Shown here: positions 15,099 to 24,500 of the stretch, in pieces
Numbering within the stretch: the first letter of the stretch is position 1
How the letters are laid out: each line of letters starts with the position of its first letter
Assembly (NCBI GenBank): GCA_017552965.1
Contig: JAFZNQ010000099.1
Span: 24,751 to 88,750, forward strand
From: Abditibacteriota bacterium
GTDB lineage: Bacteria > Armatimonadota > UBA5829
DNA: 64,000 nt
Direction: 5' to 3'
Program-made: the position numbers and the translations under genes
The notes under the pieces: model-generated
Seen by the model: the letters and a program-made list of their open reading frames with translations, nothing else
Databases searched by the model: none
What the model was told of the DNA's origin: nothing

Positions 15099-16964
15099 TT
15101 ATTTGCGCAGAGGCTTGCGGGCTGCGATATAGACGACGGCGCCCGCCAGGAGGCCGCACCACAGTCCGTTGGCCGCTCTGATAAGGCTGATGATCACCGG
15201 GGTGTGTATGTGACAAAAAGTATTGAACAGGCTGATGAGCGCTATGGTCCCGATGACCGCAAAGAAGCCGCCCCAGGCTCTGTTGTTGCGGAACAGCAGG
15301 AAAAAGCCCAGCAGCAGGGAAGGGTAGCCTATCAAAAACTCTTTGCTCCTGGGACGGACGTACACTATCCTGTCCAGGATGCTTCTCAGCTTCAGCTCCG
15401 CTGCGGAAACGCCGATGCCTGCGTCATTGCCGCTGCGGGCCAGCATCAGGGCCACCACCGCCAGCAGACAGGCTCCGATGATGATGAGACCTATGTTGGC
15501 GGGCTTTGACATGCAGCTTTTGAGAGCCTCCGTCATATCCCGGAGGGACATTTTACGATAGAGGGCTCCCGTGACGCACAGCAGAGATACTATGAGAAGG
15601 GGAGCAAAGTGGACCAGCTTCACGCCTGCGTACACCTGATTGCGCATCACGTAGGAGGTGTCCGACAGCAGAGCGAGATTGAGGATGGCTCCCCCCAGGG
15701 TCACGCCAAAGGCGATGAGCACCGCAGCCCCGGCCGTCAGAAGGTTGCCCTTTTTGAGGCTCCCGTCCGAGATGTTTTTGACTGCGCAGGCTGTGGCCAG
15801 CACGGGGACCGTGATGCCCAGGAGCAGCGTGACTATCTTGATACACATGCCGCCCTGCCATCCCATAAAGGAAAAGAGTCCTATGGCCGGGACAGCGCAG
15901 ACCAGCTGCAGAGTGGGGCTGATGTTGAAGATCAGGCACACCAGGACCAGGATGGCCATGGCGGCGCCGGCGGCTGCTATGGCCTTCAGCAGCCGGTTCT
16001 CCTGCAGCTGCAGGGTGGGGTGAACGGGCTTCACTGCGCAGCCTGCCCGGGCAAGCCTCTCCGCAAGAGAGCGCGTGTAGAGACAGCACTCCTTCAAGGG
16101 GTCGGCGCCGGTCTTGTCAAAGGGCCTCACGTAGAGCAGCCGGACGTTTCGTTCCCGGGCAGCCTTTACGTAGCGTTCGATGGCGGTGTCCTGAGCCATG
16201 GAGGCCATTTCCGCCTGAGAGATGGAATGGACCCCGATGAGGTGCTTCAGGTTTTCCTCGGCCAGAGTGGTTTCTCCCTTTTGACGGGCAAACTCTATCC
16301 TGCCAAAGTATATATTGCGCCGGTCCATTTCCCGGCCCAGATACTCGAGACAGCTCCTGTAGCCCAGGATGGTGTCGCCGTTGAATATGATCCGGTCTAT
16401 CTCCAGCAGCTGCAGATAATCCAATATGCAGGCGATGGAGGCTTCGTCGGCTCCGTCGTAGGCGGGTATCCTGCCGCAGATCAGCATATTGGCACTCTTG
16501 GCGTCCTCCAGCTCCCGGTCATAAAAGCCGATAGGCAGCCGTTCTATGAGGTCCTTGTTGATGACTGTGTTGTCAAATCTGAGCAGGATGGTGGAGCCGT
16601 AGAGCACTATGCTGATCCTGTCTCCGAACACCAGATCAAAAAGGCGGGGGATAAAGGTCAGATTGGAATAGCCGGACAGCTCGTATTCACCCGGGGTCCT
16701 CTGTATCACGTGGCCCTTGGCCGCCGCGGACGCAATGGTGTCCATCTCGATGGCTACGGTGGTGACGCCGGACTTTTTCATCCGCTTCAGGACCTCCTCC
16801 ACGGAGTTGTCTGTGACGGCGGCAATAGCCTTGACCTCGTTGTAGTCCATGCATATCTCGACCGCCCTGTTGTGGGATTCGGCGCTGATCTTCTGCGTGG
16901 TGATGATGCATGCAGCCAAAAGGGCTGCCATCAGGACAAAAACGGCCGCGGAATACCTTAGCAT
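15099..16964 (-). CDS. DUF5693 multi-pass membrane protein
   Basis: A 621-residue membrane protein. An N-terminal helix (~4-24) is followed by an extracytoplasmic domain to about residue 305 (VTTVAIEMDTIAS, GFYDRELEDA, RIIFNGDTILGY) and then roughly eight hydrophobic segments. This is the DUF5693 layout; the family is regularly encoded beside csaB and is suspected, without proof, to act in cell-wall polysaccharide export or modification. Shine-Dalgarno AAGGAG lies 7-9 bases before the ATG at 16964, 12 bases after argH. Confidence 0.85.
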   Translation of the reverse strand: MLRYSAAVFVLMAALLAACIITTQKISAESHNRAVEICMDYNEVKAIAAVTDNSVEEVLKRMKKSGVTTVAIEMDTIASAAAKGHVIQRTPGEYELSGYSNLTFIPRLFDLVFGDRISIVLYGSTILLRFDNTVINKDLIERLPIGFYDRELEDAKSANMLICGRIPAYDGADEASIACILDYLQLLEIDRIIFNGDTILGYRSCLEYLGREMDRRNIYFGRIEFARQKGETTLAEENLKHLIGVHSISQAEMASMAQDTAIERYVKAARERNVRLLYVRPFDKTGADPLKECCLYTRSLAERLARAGCAVKPVHPTLQLQENRLLKAIAAAGAAMAILVLVCLIFNISPTLQLVCAVPAIGLFSFMGWQGGMCIKIVTLLLGITVPVLATACAVKNISDGSLKKGNLLTAGAAVLIAFGVTLGGAILNLALLSDTSYVMRNQVYAGVKLVHFAPLLIVSLLCVTGALYRKMSLRDMTEALKSCMSKPANIGLIIIGACLLAVVALMLARSGNDAGIGVSAAELKLRSILDRIVYVRPRSKEFLIGYPSLLLGFFLLFRNNRAWGGFFAVIGTIALISLFNTFCHIHTPVIISLIRAANGLWCGLLAGAVVYIAARKPLRK

Positions 16965-16976
16965 ATATCTATCTCC

Positions 16977-18359
16977 TTACAACGATCCTTTGCCGGCTGC
17001 TATCTGAGCCCTCACCGAAGAGGGGGCGGTGCCGCCGGGAGCCTTTCTGGCGTTTATGGAGGCCATGGCGGACAGACACTCCAGGATGTCCCGCTCGGCC
17101 AGGGGCATGTGGGAGGATATCTCTTCGAAGGTCAGGTCCGTGAGCTCTTTTCCCCGGTCGGCGCAATAGGCCACCAGCCTGCCGGTCTGGGCATGGGCTT
17201 CTCTGAAGGGCAGGCCCTTGCGGACCAGATAATCCGCCAGGTCCGTGGCGGTGGAATAGCCGGTAGCGGCGGCGGCAGACATCCTGTCTGCGTTGAAGGC
17301 TGCTCCCTGCAGCATCAACGCAAATATCCTGAGACACATGTTGATGGTGTCTATGGCGTCAAACAGGGGCTCCTTGTCTTCCTGCAGGTCTCTGTTGTAG
17401 GAGAGGATGAGGCCCTTCTGGAGGGTCAGCAGGCTGATGAGGGAGCCATAGACTCTGGCGGTCTTGCCCCGGACCAGCTCCGCGGCGTCCGGATTCTTCT
17501 TCTGAGGCATGATGGAGGAGCCCGTGGTCACCTCGTCGTCCAGAGCTATCCAGCCGAACTCGGTGGAGTTCCAGTATATTATCTCTTCGGCAAATCTGGA
17601 CAGGTGGGTCATGAGTATGGCTGCGCAGGACAGGAACTCGGCTATGAAATCCCTGTCGCTGACGGAGTCTATGCTGTTCTCCGTGATGCCCGCAAAGCCC
17701 AGCTCCCGGGCTACCATCTCCCGGTCGATGGGGAAGGTGGTCCCGGCCAGAGCCCCGGAGCCCAGAGGCAGCAAGTCAAAGCGTTTCACGCAGTCGCCGA
17801 AGCGCCCTCTGTCTCGCTGGAGCATCCAGAAATAGGCCATGAGCTCGTGGCTCAGGAGGACGGGCTGAGCGTGCTGGGTGTGGGTAAAGCCCGGCATGAT
17901 GACGTCCATGTTTTCCTCGGCCAGGCGTATGATCTCGCTCTGGAGCGCCCTGATGTTGTCCAGGGTCTCGCCGGCGGCCTGTTTCAGAAAGAGGCGTATG
18001 TCAGTGGCTATCTGGTCGTTGCGGCTCCTGGCTGTGTGCAGTCTGCCGGCGGCTTCGCCTATGCGCTGCTTCAGAAGCTGCTCTATATTCATATGTATAT
18101 CTTCGGCGCTCTCGTCAAACGTCAGCTTGTCGTTCCGGTAGTCCTCCAGCAGGGACTTGAGACCCTCTATGATGCTGTCGGCGTCGGAGGCGGATATGAT
18201 GCCGCATTTGCCCAGCATGCGGGCGTGGGCTATGCTGCCTGTGATGTCTGCCTCGGCGAGCCGGCGGTCATAGGATATGGATTCGGAAAAGCTTTCCATC
18301 AGCCTGGCCGTCTTTTTGGCAAAGCGTCCGGCCCAGAGTTTTGTGTTTTGTTCCTGCAA
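16977..18359 (-). CDS. argH: Argininosuccinate lyase
   Basis: A 460-residue ArgH that splits argininosuccinate to arginine and fumarate, the last arginine-biosynthesis step. The fumarase/aspartase-superfamily signature GSSIMPQKKNPD is present with its catalytic serine, together with KLWAGRF at the N-terminus, HTARSRNDQ and FTHTQHAQP. The start is TTG at 18359 (reading M-Q-E-Q-N-T), supported by AAGGAG 6 bases upstream; there is no better ATG. It is second in a minus-strand operon led by a DUF6785 gene, an unexpected place for an arginine gene; no other arg gene is in the window. Confidence 0.96.
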   Translation of the reverse strand: MQEQNTKLWAGRFAKKTARLMESFSESISYDRRLAEADITGSIAHARMLGKCGIISASDADSIIEGLKSLLEDYRNDKLTFDESAEDIHMNIEQLLKQRIGEAAGRLHTARSRNDQIATDIRLFLKQAAGETLDNIRALQSEIIRLAEENMDVIMPGFTHTQHAQPVLLSHELMAYFWMLQRDRGRFGDCVKRFDLLPLGSGALAGTTFPIDREMVARELGFAGITENSIDSVSDRDFIAEFLSCAAILMTHLSRFAEEIIYWNSTEFGWIALDDEVTTGSSIMPQKKNPDAAELVRGKTARVYGSLISLLTLQKGLILSYNRDLQEDKEPLFDAIDTINMCLRIFALMLQGAAFNADRMSAAAATGYSTATDLADYLVRKGLPFREAHAQTGRLVAYCADRGKELTDLTFEEISSHMPLAERDILECLSAMASINARKAPGGTAPSSVRAQIAAGKGSL

Positions 18360-18372
18360 TGTTATCTCCTTA

Positions 18373-20277
18373 TTATGGGAACACGGAATATACGGGCATT
18401 CCGTACACCATACTGATTATACTCCAAAATGTACCAGCCAGAGCGTCGCCGATAATAAGCCCCAGGAAAAACGGCAGAGCCCTGGTAAATACCCGAAGCC
18501 CTCCGTATTTGAGGATGACCACCTTGCACAGCCAGGCGGCAAAGGCCGAGACCCACAGCGAATTGGTCTGGACCGAGCTCATCATGGCGTAAGCCACCGG
18601 ATTCAGGGGGAACCCCGGTATCCGGAGCTTGGCTATGCTGAGCAGGATGCAGCTCACAAACCCGCCGGCGATGGCGCATATGCCGCTTGGGTCGGGTATG
18701 GTGCCGTTTTTCAGCGAGCTCTCCATGATGGCGTAGGTCTCGCTGCCCAGCAGGATGGTGATGCTGTTCATGTTGGAAGCGGCGCCCAGCCTGTAATAGT
18801 TGTTGAGAGCCACTGCGAAGCCGCAGACTATGGAAAAGGCGGCAAACAGTATCAGCAGCAGGGCTATGGGCCGTTTGTTGACGCCGGCAGTGTCCGCCAG
18901 CTTCAGGCTTTCCATCTGGACCGGCATCATATTGGTCCTGTAGCAACGATTGAAAAAATAGAATTGCTGCAAGCCTATGACGTTTGCGGCGCCCAGGGTG
19001 GCGGAGCCCGCATTTTCCAGCAGTATATAGGTGATGCTGGAATGATTGATCTCGTGACAGGGCGCCCCCAGCTCCGCTCTGGTCCTGGTGACCGCTATGC
19101 TGATCACGAAATATCCCGCTATGGCGGCGACGGCCACAAGGCCGGAGCAGCCGATGGCTCTGGCATACAGCATCATGGCGCAAAGCCCCAGCAGCATGCC
19201 CCAGACGGCGTGCCTGTGATCCATGGGCTCGTCCTTGCCGGCGTCCCTGCTGCCGGAATACAGGGATGCGAATATTTCTCTGAATTCGCTGCGGCCGGCA
19301 TACAGGGCTATGACGAATATACCCAGTATGAAGCCGAAGCACTGCTCCGGGATAAAGGGAAACCTCTGCATGCCCGAGATGCCTGTCGCTGCTCCGAATA
19401 TGAGCTGCAGCTTGGTCAGTATATAGAAAAACCAGTACGAAAAAGACAGATCCGCCGGGACCATAAAGAAAATGCCTATGGCCAGAGGATACAGGCGTAT
19501 GGGCGTCCAGCCTATGGCGTTCCAGGGCGGCTGGGTGCAATACTGCAAAAGATCCAGATTCTTGAAGTTCACCACCGGGAAGGATGGAAACAGTCCGTTC
19601 AGCCCCTGGACCACCGTAAACAGTATGCCTATGGCGGCGCCGAGATACATGGCTTTGTTGGTAAAAAAGCCTCCGTCCTCCCGGGTCATCTCCGCAGGTA
19701 TATTGACCAGGGGAAAGGACAGCTTTTCGCTCTCGGTCCACCTGTGTCTGAGAATGGCGTTCATACACAGCATGGTGTAGAACATGATGATCATAAAGAC
19801 GCCCCACAGGCACAGGGGCTTCAGCCAGTGTCTCAGATATTTCCACTGAAAAAAGCTCTCTCCGCCGGTGTAAAAAGCGTCGGCGGCGGCCTTGTCCTTG
19901 ACTATGGACCAGTCGGGTATCCTGTTGATGAACAGGTTGTACCAGTTGTTTTCGGCAGTGGCGTATCGGAGAGGATGGCACATGTTGGAGAGAAACACGT
20001 GCAGATAGTCATGGCCTATCACCGCGCCGGATACGTTGAGGGCTATATATATGACCGCGAGCTCTCCCCGGCGCAGGACTCTGTCCGGCCGGAAGCGTCC
20101 GACTATCCCGTTGACGCCTATAAGCACCAGCAATATGAATACGGACGTAAAAAAGACGGACAAGGCCGTGGGACTGGCAGAGTAGAGCACTGCCTCTGTC
20201 CTGTGTATCCACCAGATATGGATCGGTATCAGCAGGAACGACAAAACTGCCGCGCGCAGGGTGACCGCTTTTTTCAT
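18373..20277 (-). CDS. DUF6785-type polytopic membrane protein, copy 1
   Basis: A 634-residue protein with about 12-14 hydrophobic segments. Hallmarks shared with the copies at 61729 and 63710 are RYATAENNWYNL, NRIPDWSIVKDK, WTESEKLSFP, VPADLSFSYWFFY, EQCFGF, RTRAELGAPCHE and NHSSIT. I recognise this as the DUF6785/DUF6784 layout of uncharacterised membrane proteins. The T-E-S-E-K-L-S-F-P segment resembles the E-R-L-P-F-P motif of OPT-type transporters, hinting at a transporter. ATG 20277 is chosen because it aligns with the other copies; open frame continues upstream without a family match. First gene of the operon down to lptA. Confidence 0.85.
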   Translation of the reverse strand: MKKAVTLRAAVLSFLLIPIHIWWIHRTEAVLYSASPTALSVFFTSVFILLVLIGVNGIVGRFRPDRVLRRGELAVIYIALNVSGAVIGHDYLHVFLSNMCHPLRYATAENNWYNLFINRIPDWSIVKDKAAADAFYTGGESFFQWKYLRHWLKPLCLWGVFMIIMFYTMLCMNAILRHRWTESEKLSFPLVNIPAEMTREDGGFFTNKAMYLGAAIGILFTVVQGLNGLFPSFPVVNFKNLDLLQYCTQPPWNAIGWTPIRLYPLAIGIFFMVPADLSFSYWFFYILTKLQLIFGAATGISGMQRFPFIPEQCFGFILGIFVIALYAGRSEFREIFASLYSGSRDAGKDEPMDHRHAVWGMLLGLCAMMLYARAIGCSGLVAVAAIAGYFVISIAVTRTRAELGAPCHEINHSSITYILLENAGSATLGAANVIGLQQFYFFNRCYRTNMMPVQMESLKLADTAGVNKRPIALLLILFAAFSIVCGFAVALNNYYRLGAASNMNSITILLGSETYAIMESSLKNGTIPDPSGICAIAGGFVSCILLSIAKLRIPGFPLNPVAYAMMSSVQTNSLWVSAFAAWLCKVVILKYGGLRVFTRALPFFLGLIIGDALAGTFWSIISMVYGMPVYSVFP

Positions 20278-20456
20278 AGTATTATGACACGTAAGGGGCC
20301 CCGCCGGACCCGCTCTTCGGCAGGAAAGAGAGACCTGCGCCCCGTATGCCGCGCATGGTCTGACGCCTCCCGCACTCATATATATTATACCAAACGGAGC
20401 CCCGAAACATAAATAGATATATATATAATACAGTAAAAAAGGCCTGCTCCCCTCGC

Positions 20457-20485
20457 TGGACTTTGCGGGCGGGGGAGGATATAAT
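20457..20485 (+). promoter_or_regulatory. Candidate promoter of the orphan gene at 20578
   Basis: TGGACT (20457-20462) and TATAAT (20480-20485) are 17 bases apart. A leader of about 85 bases follows, with hairpin GCCGGGC / GCCCGGC (20532-20538, 20546-20552) just before the Shine-Dalgarno. Confidence 0.5.
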
Positions 20486-20577
20486 GGATACGGCAGGCGC
20501 AGGACTTGCGGAAAACGCCTGACATGAAAAGGCCGGGCCAAAGGAGCCCGGCATATGCCAAAAGGAGGTGCCCCGCC

Positions 20578-21324
20578 GTGTTGACAGACGAGATATACCA
20601 CTGGTACGAATACCAGGCGGCTTCCGGGACCGACGACAAGGGCCTGAACGAGATGGCGAAGGGGAGCACAGACGGGATCATGGCCGTGACGGCTATCAGG
20701 ATGTATGAGATCCTGTACACGGAGCGCCCGTCCCGCTGGCTGGAGGTCCTGAAGGAGCGGGCCTTGCCCTATGACTGGTACTCCATCCCGGAGGTGGCAG
20801 AGTTTACCCAGCGGGCCATCAGGGAAAACAGAAGGCAGCTGGCTGCCGAGAAAAAGAGAGCCCAAGATAAGGAAGGGGCTGCCGAGCCGAGAAAGAAAAG
20901 GGCTGCGCCAAAGAAAAAGACCGGGTCCCGGGGCCATGCAGACGAAGAGGAGCGCGTGAGAAAGGCGCCGAAGCCGCCGGCCCTGTGCCTCGCCATATAT
21001 GAAGCAGGGCCCAACACAAGCCATGCGGGAGCCGTTCTGACAGGGATGCTGCGGCAGCTGGCAGGCGACATGGAAAGGGAAGGGCTCCCCGCGGCGCCGG
21101 CAGATTTCGAAAGGGAGCTCTATTGCAGGGCGCGCGCCTTTTTGGAGCAGGCGTCCCCGGAGGACCCCGCGGGGCTGTCCGGGCGGGACCGGGAATTTGT
21201 GCGCAGCTTCTTTGAACGGCGCAGGGGAAAGCGCTTGAGGGAGACCCTCGACTTAGCCTGCGAGGAGTGCAAACGGCTCATTGCCGGGCTGTATGAGACT
21301 TATTATCCGGACGTCAAAAGATAG
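20578..21324 (+). CDS. Orphan protein, N-terminal domain shared with gene at 57351
   Basis: A 248-residue protein of no family I recognise. Residues ~2-86 match the protein at 57351 at 64 of 86 positions by hand count, including TDEIYHWYEYQ and PYDWYSIPEVAEFT. A Lys/Glu/Ala-rich linker (~87-140) follows, then a second, probably helical domain (~141-248, with FEREL, RDREFVRSFFERRRGKRLRE and CEECKRLIAGLYETYY). No signal peptide or transmembrane helix, so cytosolic. GTG at 20578 is preferred: AAAGGAGGTG lies 8 bases before it and the paralogue starts at the same point; TTG at 20581 is possible. No operon partner. Function unknown. Confidence 0.75.
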   Translation: MLTDEIYHWYEYQAASGTDDKGLNEMAKGSTDGIMAVTAIRMYEILYTERPSRWLEVLKERALPYDWYSIPEVAEFTQRAIRENRRQLAAEKKRAQDKEGAAEPRKKRAAPKKKTGSRGHADEEERVRKAPKPPALCLAIYEAGPNTSHAGAVLTGMLRQLAGDMEREGLPAAPADFERELYCRARAFLEQASPEDPAGLSGRDREFVRSFFERRRGKRLRETLDLACEECKRLIAGLYETYYPDVKR

Positions 21325-21329
21325 CGCCG

Positions 21330-21357
21330 GCCCCCGGAAACGGGTCTTCGGGGGCTT
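21330..21357 (+). terminator. Possible terminator after the orphan gene
   Basis: Stem GCCCCCG / CGGGGGC (21330-21336, 21349-21355) lies 6 bases after the stop, but no T run follows, so termination is uncertain. The rest of the gap to 21531 holds short GC-rich inverted repeats and nothing coding that I can support. Confidence 0.35.
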
Positions 21358-21531
21358 CGGTGAGAGAGCGCCCTTCGGCGCGGTATTTATAATACATACT
21401 ATATATCAGCCCTGTTCCCCGGGTCCGGTCCCCTGTGGCCGGCCCTTGTGCGGCAGGGCGTCCGAGGGCTGGCCGCGCCTTCGGAGAGCCCGTAAAAAAA
21501 AGCGTAAACTCCCGAAAAAAGTTCAGTGAAA

Positions 21532-21561
21532 TTGAAATGTGCCTCGGGAATATGCTATAAT
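21532..21561 (+). promoter_or_regulatory. Promoter of the six-gene membrane-system operon
   Basis: TTGAAA (21532-21537) and TATAAT (21556-21561) are 18 bases apart. The -10 region (ATATGCTATAATA) is the same as that before coaX. The leader is only about 30 bases, and no Shine-Dalgarno precedes the first gene. Confidence 0.75.
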
Positions 21562-21597
21562 ATAAATAACAATTATAAATGATTTTTGGATCGTGGC

Positions 21598-24500
21598 ATG
21601 AAAATAAACAAAGGCTTTATCATCAACATCGTTTATGCTATCATCTTTCTGGTAGCCCTCTTTTTCCTGTTCGTATATCCGTGGACCGATTCAAGCTTGG
21701 CCAAGAAAAAACTTGAGTTTGACCCCAATGCCGTGTCGGTAAGACCGACTCCGGAATGGCTGACCCAAAGGTACGCGGACCTCATCGGCGCAGTCAGCAC
21801 AGACAATCTGCAGAAGACCGTGACGGACATGTCCGGCTTTTCATCCTCGAGAGTCACCGGCTATCCCGGCTGCGATATGGCTGCCGACTATATCATCAAG
21901 GCCTTCAAGGACGCGGGGCTCAAGGGCTTTACGTCCGACGAAGTCGAGGTGCATCCTTTCAAGGTCACCGTCCCCATAGAACACGAATCCAAGCTCGTTG
22001 TAGGTGATGAGACCATCAAGATCTATGCCCTTTGGCCCAATCTTGCCCGCACATCACAGGTTGACAAAAACGGCATCGACGTCCATCTTATAGACGGCGG
22101 CAACAGCCTGGCTGTCAGCTTTGACGGGAAGAAGGTCAAGGATTCCGCCACGGTACTCAACTTCAACATAGGCACCAACTGGCTGAACGCTTCCAGACTC
22201 GGCTCCAAAGCCATATTGTTCCGGGAGCCCGACGGGCAGATATCCCGCGGTGAAGCCGAAGCCAAGTTCAGCAACATCCCCATCAACATCCCTCGTTTCT
22301 GGCTGCCCAAGGAAAGCGCAGAGAGAGTGGATCAGCTCATGGCCCAGGGCAATGACAAGGCCAGGATCTATTGCGATATGTCTTGGGACAAGGTGGAAGG
22401 CAAGAATATCGTGGGAGTCATCCCCGGCACCGACCCCGAGCTGAAAGACGAGTGGGTAGTCATCAACGCCTATTACGACGGCATATCCGTCGTGCCCGGC
22501 ATCGCCCCTTCTGCCGAGAGCTCCACCGGCATCGCCGCCATGCTCGAAATGGTCAGGATCTTCTCACAGCCCGAATTCGCTCCCAAAAGAAGCATCATGT
22601 TCGTGGCTCTGTCCGGTCACTTCGAGACCCTCTCCGGCATGAGGAACTTTATCCATCAGCAGATCGACTCCTACGTCAGGCCCTCCATGGCCGAAAGGGC
22701 GCTGCACAAGATCGGCCTCAAGAAGGGCGAGCTGAACGATCCTCCCAAGTTCTACATGTGGGCCGGCCTGGACCTCAACAGCCAGACTCCGGGCGTGGGC
22801 CTCTTTTACAAAGCCTATTTTTATGACAACAAGGAAGACATCCAGAAATTCGTTTCGCCTATAGGCACCACCGCCCGTGAGACTGCCGAAAGGCTGGCCA
22901 ATATCTACGATTACAAGACCAACTTCTCCGAGCATTACGCCGACGCTATCAACCCTGTCGGCGGCAAGACCTGGCGCGGTCTGATCCCCAGCCGTTTTGC
23001 CTTTGACCAGGAGGTCATCACCGGCGCCAGCCAGAGAGGTCTGACCTTTGCCACGGTCAACGACAACCGCCGCCTGGTGGACACCCCCTTTGACACTCCC
23101 GACAGAGTCAACTATGGCAACATCAAGACTCAGATGGAGATGATCATGTGTATCACCGACCACTGGTTCCGGGATCCTGCCGTGGTGTCCGCGGAAGAGG
23201 TCATCGAGGCCGAGGTGGTGGACCGGAACACCGTCAAATACAAGGACGAGAAGGATATGGGGTATCTCATCGGCGTCTTCGTCAAGAAGAGCGGCAAGGG
23301 TGAGAACTTCTTCAGACATTCCGAGACCAGATACCTGCCCAAGGTCAACTCGAACTGTGAGTTCAAGCTGAAAAAGCCTCTTCCCAACGGCTTCAACAAG
23401 GGCGACACTATATACATCCGCCAGGAAAAGATATCCCGTCTGGGCGTCAGCAAGCCTCAGGAGTTTTCCAGGCTGACCATCAGAGGCGGCTTTTCCACCC
23501 TGTCCGGCGACGTGGTCAAATACGACCCCAAAAAGAGCTTCGTCCCCAACCTGGAAGTTGAGGACAGTCTGGTGGTCCTCAAGAGCTGGTACAAATCCCT
23601 GACCGGCGTCCGGGCCGCCTACATAGAGCGCACCGAGGTGGTGGGCGAAGGCGAGAACAAAAAGACTGCCCACTATACTCTGCCCGGCGTAGTGAATACC
23701 ACCATGACCTATTTCAACAAGCAGGTATTCATATCCGCCTTCAGGACCAGCAGGGAAAACGGCGATATCATCTCCGCGCCGGATATAGGCAACTACGGCG
23801 AATATTATCCCAAGACCTTCAAGATCACCACTGCCTACAAGGAAGTGCCTATCATCGTATTTGACTGTACGGCCACTTCCGTGTATGAGCTGCTGGACAC
23901 CCAGGGACTCAGGTCTCTGACCGGTATCTCCGTGTATGACGGTATCACCGACGGCAACCCCAAGCAGTACTACAGAGACGTGTCCAACCCCGACAGCCCT
24001 CTGGTGGAGGATACAGCGGTCATCTTCGCCGAAGAGACTCCCGAGTCCAAAAAGGGTCTGGCCAAGGTGCCCATCAAGATCATCATGAACGCCGGCCCCA
24101 GGGCCAACAGGCTCCTCCTGGTCAACTCCAGCGACGAAAAGCCCGAGGGAGAAGGCTATGACTTTTCCAGGGGCGGAGTACTGGACGAGACCGCCTACAG
24201 AGCGGCCAAGGATATGTACGCCCTCAACAAGTTCAGACTGGACTCTCTGTCCAGCAAGGGTATCAAGAATCAGGCTCTTCAGGAGCTCAACGATATGGCC
24301 GGCGAGAACCTTCTGGCCGCCGAGCATGCCAAGAATACGGACCGCTACAGCATATTCGACTCCTACTCCAGGACCGCCTGGGGCTTCGCGTCGAGAGCAT
24401 ATCCCGATATAGCGGCCACCAGCCAGGACGTGGTGAACGGCGTGATATTCTACCTGTTCCTGCTGATCCCGTTTGCCTATTTCTGCGAAAGGCTCTTCTT

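Noticed and set aside
18277..20412. Plus-strand open frame opposite copy 1 of DUF6785
   Set aside because: Antisense shadow; the minus-strand frame has full-length homologues within this window.
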